A stretch of 64,000 nt of DNA from Fasciola hepatica (Eukaryota > Platyhelminthes > Trematoda > Plagiorchiida > Fasciolidae), in NCBI GenBank assembly GCA_948099385.1, contig CANUEZ040000047.1, positions 26,988,501-27,052,500 on the forward strand. Direction: 5' to 3'. The notes beneath the pieces were generated by a model. It did not search any database. It worked only from the letters and a program-made list of their open reading frames with translations, and was not told the origin of the DNA. Position 1 is the first letter of the stretch; each line of letters begins with the position of its first letter. Positions 22,996 to 33,450 of the stretch are shown piece by piece. A program made the position numbers and the translations under genes.

Positions 22996-23931
22996 ATGGA
23001 GAATGATCGAGTACATTATACCTCCATCCAGGTGATAGTTTGGATTATGAGTATACTCGGACTGATTGGGAATGTGTTCGGGTTTATTTTGACATTCCGT
23101 ATTCAGATCAGATTTCCCGCAACGCGACTCCTAGTTCGACTCCAATATGTATGGGACACCATCGGAATTATCGTTGTGGCCATCTATAGTGTTACGTTTC
23201 AGTTATATATTCCACCGGAGATATTGACCAATCTAGTATTCAGCTCACTTTGGTCAAGTTACTACGTTGCGGCTATTCCTGTTATACTAAGTTCATCCAA
23301 TACGGTGCTGCTGTCTATTGATCGATACTGGGCAGTTGTCTGGTTCAGGACATATCGTCGTGACTCCCTCTACTATCGCTCAATCTTGATCACAGTTATG
23401 TTCGTCTGGATGATCGTGATAACAATGCCGGCAGCTATTCTGGGCTACTTGAGCGCGAATGTGCACATCATCGGAGCTGAAGGGATCACTATCTATACAA
23501 AGGTGCATTCCATAGTGTTATTTTTTTGTTGCCTCATCGGCCCATCGATTGTGATCTGTGCAACGCAAGTTCACATTCTTGTTATACTTCACCGACTTAA
23601 CGGCGGTGCAACCACAGGCTTGTCGTCCGCGGGTGGTACAAAACAAACAACCGAGATTTCAAGCGACGAGAACACGAGAGCTTTATCGAAATCGATTATT
23701 GTCATGATGATAGTATTTTTCGTGATTAGAGTTCCATTCTATTTCGGATATATTCTCTCCGCATTTGGAGTGACGAGGCCACTCACGGTTCAAGGATGGA
23801 AAACGGAGATGATTGTCTCTTTATCGGCCAATTTCTGTGTGAACCCATTTGTGCTGATATTCATCAATGATGGTTTACGTAAGCGTGTCTTTCGTAGACT
23901 TCATTCATACATGAAAATGATTCGTCAATGA
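22996..23931 (+). CDS. Rhodopsin-like GPCR, intact copy
   Basis: A 311-residue seven-helix receptor from the ATG at 22996. The frame stays open to a TTG at 22909, with a stop just before it. TM1 is about 11-34 with the GN pair at 25-26, and TM2 has the conserved Asp at 54. TM3 ends in DRYWAVV (DRY 109-111). TM4 is about 130-150, TM5 about 170-197, TM6 about 233-257 (FFVIRVPFYFGYI in place of the usual CWxP) and TM7 about 271-292 with NPFVL (283-287) instead of NPxxY. A basic C-tail LRKRVFRRL follows. No Cys stands at the usual disulfide positions before TM3 or in loop 2. It fits divergent flatworm class A receptors; the ligand is unknown. It appears single-exon in this region. Confidence 0.85.
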   Translation: MENDRVHYTSIQVIVWIMSILGLIGNVFGFILTFRIQIRFPATRLLVRLQYVWDTIGIIVVAIYSVTFQLYIPPEILTNLVFSSLWSSYYVAAIPVILSSSNTVLLSIDRYWAVVWFRTYRRDSLYYRSILITVMFVWMIVITMPAAILGYLSANVHIIGAEGITIYTKVHSIVLFFCCLIGPSIVICATQVHILVILHRLNGGATTGLSSAGGTKQTTEISSDENTRALSKSIIVMMIVFFVIRVPFYFGYILSAFGVTRPLTVQGWKTEMIVSLSANFCVNPFVLIFINDGLRKRVFRRLHSYMKMIRQ

Positions 23932-24399
23932 TGTTCTCGGTGCTTGCTTCAGCGGTCCAATTAATTGAGAAGTCATATGTAGCAATCTTGTTTCCGTAAA
24001 CCTGTTCATCATCTGTGAAAAAACACCTTTGGTAAAATTACTTTTTGTCGTTATCCAAGTGACAGCTTTGTGCACTCAATATTCTTAAATGTTTGTGTGT
24101 TTGTTCCATTTTCATGTAACATAGTGTTGTCAAAAAATATACTTAACTAATGAGATTTTCCATCACGTGATTGAACTGTTTCTGAGAACAGATTCACCTT
24201 TATCCTATCTGCAGAATTGAAGACGTTACTGAAAAGGTACACCAATAGGCTTTGCAGCTATTTTATTTTTGGCAAACCAGAACATTACCTAATGAGAACT
24301 GAAGTAAAAATTCACACGTGGTCATGATTATTCTTTGTTTGTTTCGAGCCGCACGGTAAACATTGTGTTCCTGACGGTACTCATAGTGATCAATAATAA
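23932..24399. other. GPCR 3' flank, no other gene
   Basis: Sequence after the GPCR stop, mirrored at 43572-44039. It has AT-rich stretches that could serve as a 3' UTR, but no clear AATAAA signal was identified close to the stop. No other feature is seen. Confidence 0.4.
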
Positions 24400-24880
24400 C
24401 ATCTTTACAATCCCGTTTGATATCACATGAAATTATTAGTAACGCAAAGCTTGTAACGCCGACAAATTTGCTTTTGTACAGATTTTGATGATGCCTGCAT
24501 TCATTTGATCTGTACCGAATCCATTGAGGTTGATTAGTTCGACTCCTTCATTCAAGACGAAATGTGTGCTATCATTGTTTACCTAAGAAGAATACTTTAC
24601 TTGATACTATCAATATACATTGCGTGAAACTGCCAGGTCTAAGAGGCTACCGTCAAATTTTCCTTTTGTAGACGTGTTTCATAAACTCCGATTTGGGATC
24701 TTTATTCCTATAGTGGACAGTTCACAGTCTGGTGTGTGAAGTTTGAAACACTGGTCACATGATGAAGCGCAGTCTGAAACAGTACCGAACTAAGCACTTG
24801 ACATTCACTGAAGTGACGCGATGCATTATGGAAGAGACAGACGCAATATGGATGAATAAAGGGGATTAAATTAGACTCGA
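24400..24880. repeat. Dispersed repeat R1 (copy 2, left arm B)
   Basis: Diverged match to 60-810, in the same orientation, lacking the internal 260 bp present there. The mirror is at 43091-43571. Confidence 0.5.
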
Positions 24881-25327
24881 CAGATTATACTAATTCAATC
24901 GAATGAAGGCGGTGACACAATATTGAGCAGTTGGTGTGATAAAATTAAGAGGTTATCATAATTTTTCAGGGTTGATCGATATTCACGAAATATAAATTGG
25001 AAAAGATCACAATGAACTCGTTGATAACGCTTTTCCTAAATCATTGTAAGAGGCCATACTATAATAAACCGTCTAGAAATAATATTCTCTGAACAAAGTC
25101 GCCTAATTATACACACTCACTGAACACATCCATGTTCCATCATCGGAAATCATCCAAAAAACACCTGTCATTTTTTACCCGTCAGTTGTTTATTGATATC
25201 TCCGAGTAACGATGTAAATTTTACCATTCGCTTTCGGTATACTTCACGAAAAAAATTGCAAATCACTTTCTTGAAACTTGATGCTTCATGGAAATCACTT
25301 ACTTCCAATAAGTATGAGTGGCCTCAT
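24881..25327. other. No gene seen
   Basis: Stretch between repeat R1 and the first Penelope remnant of the left B arm, mirrored at 42644-43090. No frame or RNA signal is recognised. Confidence 0.4.
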
Positions 25328-25690
25328 CATATCTACGATTGTTACGCAGTGAGGCGGTAACCTGATAAACGCACAACACACATAAAGTTAGTGCACTATT
25401 CAATATCCAGACCACATCTCTCAACAGTTTCTGCATATCCGGAATATCATTCGTATTTTGGTAGTGCATCGACCTACCATGTGATCGGAAGAAAGGTCTT
25501 CTCATTGATTACACGAATGTTGAGCATCAGAATTCTCAGCTCATTCAGTTCTCAAATAAATATATCCTGGTTTTTCAACGGGATAACCATTTCCAAATTG
25601 GAAACTTGTACAACAGAGACATTGGCGCCGAAGATACCTTGAAATTTGTAAACTACGACCATTTAGTCCGCCGCAGTCTAATCGAGTTTT
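25328..25690 (+). pseudogene. Decayed Penelope-like N-terminal segment (left arm B)
   Basis: Aligns at DNA level with 13025-13300 of the W' element: the TTGTTACG start, CAGTTTCTGCA near 25424-25434, CAGAAGAAAG-like near 25489-25498, and a conserved NSQLIQFSN string (like NSQLIRYSN). After the VFQ string the two diverge and this copy reads DNHFQIGNLYNRDIGAEDTL. Stops and frameshifts are present. The mirror is at 42281-42643 on the minus strand. Confidence 0.6.
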
Positions 25691-25937
25691 CTTAATTGCA
25701 GCAGTGTATATATTCGTTCATTCCCTGCAGATCTCTCGTAGACTTACCAAATTCATTTCACTGTTGTAATAAACAAGAAAAACGTTTTATTCAAAAGGTT
25801 TGGCGTGTAAAAATGCTATTCATTCCTCATTCGATGGCTGAAAATTAGGGTGGAATCATGCTGACACCACGAAATAATACATCAGGAAATCAATAATAAA
25901 AATGACATAATCCCAGGCGCGTTGTTTGAATGACTGT

Positions 25938-26239
25938 GTCATACACATGATCAATAGCCTAACCCAGCAGGACGCAGATTAGAAGTGAAATGACACCTAA
26001 CGGAAACTTCCGTCGTCCAATTTCACATCGATTATTTATGCAGGTCGTCAGTGTATCTGTGTGGTTTAGGGATTGTGCTACGACAATATCTATATCATTG
26101 GTTCAAGAAACGTTTTCAACAACTGGCCTATCTATTGTAATGATGAACTGCACATGTAGAGAATAGGTCGCAATGGGACTCAACTCTTATGCTATCTCAG
26201 CAGTGCATACAATCTTGGAATATTTGTTCCCGTAGGGTG
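25938..26239 (+). repeat. 302 bp direct duplication, copy 1
   Basis: Almost identical (three mismatches seen) to 28564-28865, offset 2626, and mirrored at 41732-42033. It covers part of the dead Penelope RT fragment. Confidence 0.9.
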
Positions 26240-26500
26240 TATCCGTTCAAAGATGTCTTATTCTGTCATAGAATCTTGGTTCAGAAGTTTCAGAAATTCG
26301 AAATACGATTCTTCAGTTTGTCGGGTTTCTTCATTCTCTATGATAATTCTCATGAATTTAGACGCATCACTCAAAATGGTTTCCAGTTTAGAATCAATGT
26401 TAGATCTAACAACCCATTTGTTGATGGTCCGTCTACAATGTAATATTAGTGCGTACTGATTCGCATGCAACCAAGCTTCTGTAGATCCATACGTGGCGAT
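25950..26500 (-). pseudogene. Dead Penelope RT fragment, minus strand (left arm B)
   Basis: The minus strand reads LSDASKFMRIIIENEETRQ (within the 26470-26258 frame), then a stop, then DIFERIHPTGTNIPRLYALLR, VPLRPILYMCSSS and FLEPM. These match the Penelope RT segments IPRLYGLPK, PLRPI and LEPV in order, with several stops. It is homologous to the 4966-5426 fragment. The mirror is 41471-42021 on the plus strand. Its distal 302 bp also recur at 28564-28865. Confidence 0.7.
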
Positions 26501-26519
26501 TGAAATTACTGTGTTTGAA

Positions 26520-27510
26520 ACATCCTAATTCGCCGAATGGTCTCAGTGTGAGTTAAACCAAACGAATATCGAAGAAATTTGGAGGAAGAAACAATGAACT
26601 CAGACACATTTGAGTGGATACGCACCAAGATCAAACCAATACAGAATTGTATGGATTGCCAAGATCGCATAGGAATGGAGACCCTTCATAATATCTTCAT
26701 GGGATGTCACATTAACCATTACATGCGAAGTACAACCTGAAAGACACATCCAAATTAATCAAGTGGGTACACGTTCTAAGAGAAAACGAACGACGGATGC
26801 TTTCGTTAGACGTCATTTGACCTTTGATGGAAGTCTCAGTAAGTGGAATAATGGTTATTTGTGTGACGATATAAAAGGTAACACATTAGAGAATATACTT
26901 CTCGCAGAAGATCTAGCACAAATGGTGTTTACTTGTTCAATTTGTACACTCGCATTTCTCACCAAAAGAATCGGCTAGCAATGAACCCCTTAATCCGTCC
27001 ATGGTTTTATGACAGAACTAGAAAATGGCCCACTTGAATCAATAAAATATTTTGGGGAAACGAAATGATGATGATACCAATTTGCATGACAACTAGAGGG
27101 GCTCAGCTCAGCTCAAAGAATCTTACGTTTACCAATCGAAAGAGACCCACAACAATAAACTCGCCTCCCTTCGCATTCGGTTCAGTCATTGTGAAGACGG
27201 TTCACTCAGCCGACAAGTACATACAAAGGAATCGTGGAATGGACAGGATATTCAGTTACACAGATTTAAATTTCTCAAGAATAATGGGAAATTAATTAGA
27301 TGCCTCATCAGCTGACATAGAAGAGCATGCATAGAGGCTGCCATTGACGATCAACAACAAGCGATGCGAAGAACTTTCGTCCACAGGGGCTACCCGAATC
27401 GATTCCATGAGATGATGCCAGTGAATGTGGAAATACCCAGAACCTTTCTGGTACAAAGGAAAGCTAGTATACATACCTTTGTCTATCACATGTAGTAGGT
27501 TGGTAGAGAG
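26520..27510 (+). pseudogene. Dead Penelope RT to thumb remnant, plus strand (left arm B)
   Basis: The plus strand shows DTFEWIR near 26605 and then YNLKDTSKLIKWVHVLREN near 26730-26785. MLSLDVI follows near 26798, where the first catalytic Asp lies. After an internal deletion come KESWNGQD near 27228, KLIRCLIS near 27289, RGYPNRF near 27387 and RKASIHTFV near 27461. These correspond in order to KPTWTGQ, NLIRSLAA, NGYPERF and KKDLYIHLP of the W element. The catalytic YVDD region is missing. The mirror is 40461-41451 on the minus strand. Confidence 0.7.
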
Positions 27511-27639
27511 TGTGCAGACAGATTTGTTAGCGGTCATCAGCAAAATGATCCACGCAGATTAGCTCCTCGTTTGTTCCAATGCAGACCTCTAGTGCTCATG
27601 CGGTTGAAAGGACAAAAATAACTAATTTTCAAGCATCTT

Positions 27640-27943
27640 TCTGTGTTCATTTATTTTTATTACTCTCTGGGCCATTGTCAATCTGCCTCACGTCAATGCA
27701 TTTGTATGAACTCATCCTCAAACACTACCTTGTATCAGTTTCAGTTTACTCAACCAATAACCTCGCTCTTCTGTACTCTGGTTTTGGTTGCTACCTTCCA
27801 GCATCGTCCAGTAAACGGTGAAAAATATAGAAGCATAGTGATAAAGATCCAAAGAGTCAAAGTATCAGCGGGAAATCAAGACGACCATGGAAGGGTCCAA
27901 ATGCAACTAAGCAACTGGACGCGACACAGCCATATCACTCAAT
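27640..27943 (-). mobile_element. RTE-type element, 3' fragment (left arm B)
   Basis: On the minus strand this equals 40028-40331, the 3' part of the degenerate RTE element of the right side. Here the element is cut at 27943, exactly the inner edge of palindrome B. Beyond it the sequence is unrelated to RTE. Confidence 0.65.
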
Positions 27944-28069
27944 GTGAGATTTTTCACACGATGGACATCCATCTTAATTCGTATCGAGAAAATGAGATAA
28001 GGATAGCACGAGGAAATATACTGGACAAATAAATGCAATTATATGACTCGCTCACGTTCTCAAATCCAC

Positions 28070-28325
28070 GCTCATCCGACTGGATCCACGAGAATAATAA
28101 CGGGATCAGGAGCAACATTTTGAAAACATTCCATCAATAAGATTACTGGAAACTTCGAGTAATTTGTCCACTATCTTGAAGGATACATTCACTGAGAAAT
28201 ACTTCTCATTTATTACACATTTCCGACCAAAATTATTGACCGGAGGTGGTCATTGCATGCACCGACTACAAAAGCAACTAGTAAAAACCAATTCGGATAG
28301 ATGGTTGACGTATCAATCATTATTC
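28070..28325. repeat. Dispersed repeat R3 (B spacer)
   Basis: Diverged copy of 16030-16292, in the same orientation, just inside the B spacer. Confidence 0.5.
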
Positions 28326-28481
28326 GTCGAATAACCACTATAAATTTCATTCAAAGAGCTAGTTCACAAATGAGAGCCCACTGATCAGTTACGCGTGCAC
28401 TTGTGGGCACTATTCTTAAAAACGTACAAAGATGATATATCTGCTGGGATTTTTGCATTATTCGTGTTTATCAGAAACTCA

Positions 28482-28622
28482 GTTGCCAGGAAATTGTCAG
28501 AAAAAGCAACTGATTCAGATAGTCTGCTGGAATCGGTATCTCAAACGAGCTAACTTTATTGTAGTCATACACATGATCAATAGCCTAACCCAGCAGGACG
28601 CAGATTAGAAGTGAAATGACAC
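28482..28622 (+). repeat. 140 bp inverted repeat, left half
   Basis: Pairs with 29294-29432 in inverted orientation, about 84 percent by eye, with 671 bp between. The strings TGATTCAGATAGTCTGCTGG and AGCTAACTTTATTGTAGTCA and their complements mark the match. Confidence 0.8.
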
Positions 28623-28865
28623 CTAACGGAAACTTCCGTCGTCCAATTTCACATCGATTATTTATGCAGGTCGTCAGTGTATCTGTGTGGTTTAGAGATT
28701 GTGCTACGACAATATCTATATCATTGGTTCAAGAAACGTTTTCAACAACTGGCCTTTCTATTGTAATGATGAACTGCACATGTAGAGAATAGGTCGCAAT
28801 GGGACTCAACTCTTATGCTATCTCAGCAGTGCATACAATCTTGGAATATTTGTCCTCGTAGGGTC
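28564..28865 (+). repeat. 302 bp direct duplication, copy 2 (dead Penelope RT fragment)
   Basis: Near-identical copy of 25938-26239. Both ends are sharp. It overlaps the left half of the 140 bp inverted repeat by about 59 bases, so the RT segment sits partly within that repeat. Confidence 0.9.
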
Positions 28866-29293
28866 TGAATCTGTTACATAATTTTTTTTCTATTCATTTA
28901 TTTTGGTTCTGACTTTGTGGAAAGTTTCTAAATATACACATAATAATAAAGTTCCAGATCACCGGATACCATATCATCTGAGCATTCACCAGTGATGTAA
29001 AACGTACGCATGAAATTGGTGCGCACTCTTTGCAGATATTTGCGAATGTAGATACATCTGTACGTAGCAGTGAGTGAATAGGTGGACAAAACATTTCGTA
29101 ACTTGACAACACGCTGGAGCTTGATGACTCATGACCGTGGTATGAATGACAGCAAATGTGAAATGTTTGACCGCAGCCTGAAAAGAGGTATCTGATATAT
29201 GAATACGAGAGGAAAACGGCAAGACTGGGGGAAGTTTTGTGTGGGAACTATAGAATGACCATTTGGTACGGCCTTGGCAGAGCTAACTGTGGA

Positions 29294-29432
29294 GTGTTAT
29301 TTCACTTCTAATCTGCGTCCTTCCGGGTTAAGCTATTGATCATGTATGTGACTACAATAAAGTTAGCTCATTTGAGATATTGATTCCAACAGACCATCTG
29401 AATTAGTTGCGTTCTCTGACGTTCTCCGGCAA
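29294..29432 (-). repeat. 140 bp inverted repeat, right half
   Basis: Reverse complement of 28482-28622 with diverged positions, closing a foldback-like structure of about 950 bp. Confidence 0.8.
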
Positions 29433-29589
29433 AACATTTTTGGGAATTACCGGGCCAGCTAAAACCTTGATGCACTGATAGACAAATATACAGATATTGA
29501 TGATATTTGAAATCCCAGAGGCAAGGCTTGGTCAGCAGCAATGACCCCTCCATGAAGTCACTATTGCCACCTATTGCACTGTTGTAATG

Positions 29590-29970
29590 TTGAAAATGTC
29601 AGATGTACACCATGCATGGGACTATTATATAATCCAGAGGTGTACGACCAAGCGCTGTCTGCCATCAGTACATTTTACTCTTTCCCTTAGGATCGATCTA
29701 ATGCCAACGCAATTCATGCAACTATGAAGAAAATCTACCAGAATTACGGAAAACGAAATCGTGAGAATGCATGAGGTATATGCTAACCTCACAAACAATC
29801 TTCGGAATCTATTCGGATCGTGAAAATGAGCGATCTAGGAAGAAAACCACGTGGCACATGAGAAAGTCAACTCAAATAATGCGGTAACTAGGTTCTGCTT
29901 ATAATTATCTTTGGCGAATTTGTGAATAATATAAGCAACGGCCAGTAGTAACAGTTTCTCCATGCTTCTT
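29590..29970 (+). repeat. Dispersed repeat R4, copy 2
   Basis: Aligns with the reverse complement of 21560-21940. No protein is recognised. Confidence 0.6.
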
Positions 29971-31379
29971 CATGTCTTTCATGGTCTCGACAAGCTAATA
30001 GCTATCACGCCGATTGTGCTATATCTGTGCTATATCTCTCTGGTTTGATAATCTGAGTTAGTCATGCAAGGAATGGGACATAAATGGAAGCCTATCTCGT
30101 GAATATTGAGCATCCATCAAGTCGTTGTTTGTTTGATCCTTCAGGATTCATGTTTTCAAATCCAGTGGATAAAATTTTCCCACTGAACTTAGGGGTCCTC
30201 AGTATATCTGCCATTCCTCTCTCGACATCGAAAGCTAAGAAGTGACAGTTACACAGCTGTGAATTTAGTGGTGAATAGGATCTATCTGATTACCATGAGT
30301 TTGATTAGAATGAATTCCCACTCATTGAAATCAATAAAATCACTGTTTGAGTGAATACGTTTTGTAATTGTGCGATTGGAGAATCGCAAGAGGAACACTT
30401 TCATAATTGGGAGATTATATGTTTTGTGTGGCATACTAATGCTTCTTTTCAATGACGGCCAAAGTGACTGAAAAACAGCTAATTCCACTTCACCTCAATG
30501 TGGAGGTTGGAGTCAAGCACATTTTGGTTCACTTCGATAACCATTTCCATGGTTATCGCGATAGCGATGAAATGACCCATAAAAACTGAACACACTTAGC
30601 ACCTACCTTGAGAGGACCCAACTAGAACTGCAAAGGCTCAATAATTTGAATTCATAACATGTGTCTTGTCCAATGTTTTCGTGTAAATAACAGCACAAAT
30701 TATTAGATAATTCACGCAAAGCCCAAAAAAATATTTTACGGAAGCACAAGAGCCAGCATGCTGGAGGAAGGTGGTGAGGCATGAGCACTGCGCTCAAAAC
30801 ACAGTGTGCCACATATGAAGTGGAATCACGAAGGATGTCATTGTGGTGATGGTTTTCCATCTTGAGGATATGATTATTATGTGACAAGTCGTCGAAAGCT
30901 CACACGAAATTCATTTGTCGTAAGAAATTCTATTGGGAATACATCCCATCGAATCAGAGCATTTCACATAAACCAAGATTAACGATTTAGGTTTGAATAA
31001 TTGTTGGTCAGCTTTCTTGGTGGTCTTCAAATCAAGGTAACTGAGATGGCTTGAAAATCTTCACCAGTATGGCTAATAAATTTCCCGAATACAACTAACG
31101 CTACAATCCGGGTGGGAAAAGATTTTCGGGATAACTCCACTTTCCAGCCTGTTCAACAGAGTGGTGTAAATTTATTCATGCAAAAATATTTTTCTTTTCA
31201 TCATCCACCGTTGAACATTTGGAGGTCTGGTAAATTTCAAGTTCAAGTTCAATTCATTCAATGGATGCAACGGATGCATCACGCACGGATGTGTGAATGG
31301 AAAAGGAGATGAAGCTTTGGATGTGGTAATATTTCACCATCAAATAGGAGTACTCTGTTCCAAAGTGATTGTGGAAAAT
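29971..31379. other. B spacer, no gene seen
   Basis: About 1.4 kb without a recognisable coding frame, RNA gene or repeat match. Frames of 94 codons or fewer here look like chance. Confidence 0.4.
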
Positions 31380-32390
31380 CTTGAAGAATGAGGACAGCTT
31401 GTTTGTGTATGAGCGTGGTGTACCTAATTATATGTGGATAACTGAAAGCAATCAAACCATATTTTCGTTTCCAATGAAAGGCTCATATTTCTCATCCATT
31501 AAGTACTAATGTTGGTGGCAAAAATAATTTCCTCTGAATTCTGAGCATAAATATTCGTCACATGGGTGCATGTTTCACACAGGTGGATTGTGAAAATGAA
31601 TTCTTTGGCAGTGCAGATGTGTTGATTGGCGTGAAATTGAAAACGACATTTAGTCACCAGCGAAGAATGGCAGTGAATGCATTCACAAAATAAATCAGAA
31701 ACCAAAGGACTGAATGTGGTGGCCTGAAGTCTATCTTCCTTAGCAAAGAGTACGTGGCGATTTCTGTAAACAGTTTCTTGTTATAACTGATACGTATTCA
31801 CACTTGCCTGAAATGTATTTGACTGAGAATACTAGAGCGTGTTTTATCAAAAAACACGTCGTTATTCATTGAGTCGATCAAGCGTTTCACTTGTGACTGT
31901 GATGGACAACAGACCACAGTTGTGTATATTAAATTAAAATCGTGGTTAAATGCAATCGGATATCATCATCTGCTTACATCACCCCGACATCCACATTGGA
32001 ACGGTGCAGCTCACAATTATGTACCAACCTTGAGAATATTGTCAGTTCATCAAATTTACTCGTATTTTTGGTTTCGGTTATTTTGCAATGTCTTCCTATT
32101 GCAGTATCGAAATGAGGGGCTTTCTACAAGCAAACATTTGTCAACTGTATTATTCAGAGCCAGAATATCAGGGGAAATACTACAGTGGTTAGATGCTACT
32201 GACTCCTATTTTTAATGAGGGTATGATCTTCGTTCGTCTACAACTATCACTAAGCAACAATTACGATTGTGAATTCAGGAGATCGTGGATGTGGAAAAGT
32301 AAATCTCGTTCTACAAAATACAATGACGCTGAACGTATCTTTTCTCACAGTTCCGTTTCAAATTATAAAGAGCTCGCCTACCGACTTTAG
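31380..32390 (+). pseudogene. Gypsy-type retrotransposon integrase remnant
   Basis: The clearest part is a 98-codon frame at 31922-32215 with LKSWLNAIGYHHLLTSPRHP followed by HWNGAAHNYVPTL. This is the conserved integrase-core region around the SPRHPqsNGaaE motif; here His replaces the catalytic Glu after GAA. Upstream near 31755-31860 the plus strand reads GDFCKQFLVITDTYSHLPEM, the stretch around the first catalytic Asp. Downstream the next frame (32193-32390) resembles the C-terminal integrase tail with SNYKELAYRL. Stops and frameshifts separate the parts, so it is dead. No LTRs were found. Confidence 0.7.
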
Positions 32391-33330
32391 TAGCTTCTGA
32401 CAGCATAATCTCCGGAACTTGATGTTATGAGTAACGGAAATATTCAGTAAATTGTATTTCTCGAGAAGCTAGATCTGCCACGTTCTCTCCACCTGATATG
32501 TTTTTCTATTGCATATTAATTGAGTGAGCACGATTCCTGGACATTCTGTTCGCACCACATGTAGTGAAATTCCGTGAAAGCTTCCTGTGTGTTGCAAAAT
32601 CAATGATGAAATCAGTCCCAAAAATAAATTGCACGTATTATAATACTTCCCTTTATTTCTTTCATCACAGTAATTGGAACCGCCGTGACAGTTGCTGTTA
32701 ACAACAGTCTTCGTGGGGAATTCGTCTTGGAGTTTTGAACTAGTTGGCAAATGGGAGAACACATTTGGATTGAGACTGACTAGGTACAAGCTGAAAGTTT
32801 GATACTGATCCATAACGGAATTCGGATGCATCACATCATGGGCTTATTTCAACATTCACAACGGCATTCAATGTCAAGTGTATAAGGTCGTGGAACCATC
32901 ACCATAAGCTTTCTAAACACTGCCCAATTTCTTCTCAATACCCTCTTACAGTGAATCATTTCATACATTCATAGGATGTACAGCCCATGGAACAATTGCT
33001 GCAACGGTAAAAAAACGGACTAGCTCAACCTAGATGATCACAGACTAGGGTTAGCTGAGGTAACATTGTTTTTCTTGCTGACGGAGATTACTTGGTGTGA
33101 ACACGGTATCCTGATAAAAATGTAAACACAGCTCAAATTTTCTCACGATCCATAACCGGTATGAATAAATGTTTTCTATAATAATGCTGTTTCACCAACC
33201 GCAAAAACGATTGAAAATTCTCGCTCGTCTCTCAGCCATTTGCTAAAATTTATTCCTCTAATGGTCAATATTCATTGCAAAAGTCCAATAAACCAAGCAG
33301 TTCAGCCAGAAATACCCGGCAGCTTCGAAC
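32391..33330. other. B spacer, no gene seen
   Basis: A 121-codon minus-strand frame (32834-32469) is the longest here but matches no family I recognise. It is most likely chance or an old repeat. Confidence 0.4.
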
Positions 33331-33354
33331 GGAGACACGGTATATCTCCCGGTA

Positions 33355-33450
33355 AATACAAGCGGGTGTGGCGGAGGACATGCACTACTGATAAGCTCTA
33401 ACAACATTTGACCTCCAGTCTAGTGCATCCGATTGCAGGGTTGGTCGGAT
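33355..33450 (+). mobile_element. Decayed hammerhead-tailed SINE fragment
   Basis: Aligns with the 3' half of the SINE at 44129-44336. A perfect 7 bp outer stem TGCACTA (33381-33387) and TAGTGCA (33421-33427) encloses CTGATAA (33388-33394), a decayed form of the hammerhead core CTGATGA, and ends in GTC. The GAAA core element is lost and no tRNA-like head is recognisable. Confidence 0.45.

Larger units (their letters stand above)
22174..27943 (+). repeat. Palindrome B, left arm (5.8 kb)
   Basis: Position x pairs with 68189-x up to x=23852 and with 67971-x beyond it. The 218-base change is a SINE insertion with its target duplication in the right arm. The outer edge is sharp at 22174/46015 and the inner edge at 27943/40028. 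Differences seen are scattered single bases. Contents: GPCR upstream block, GPCR gene, repeat R1, and several dead Penelope-like fragments. Confidence 0.95.

Noticed and set aside
32469..32834. 121-codon frame on the minus strand as a gene
   Set aside because: No recognisable domain, no supporting context and low-complexity composition; treated as chance.
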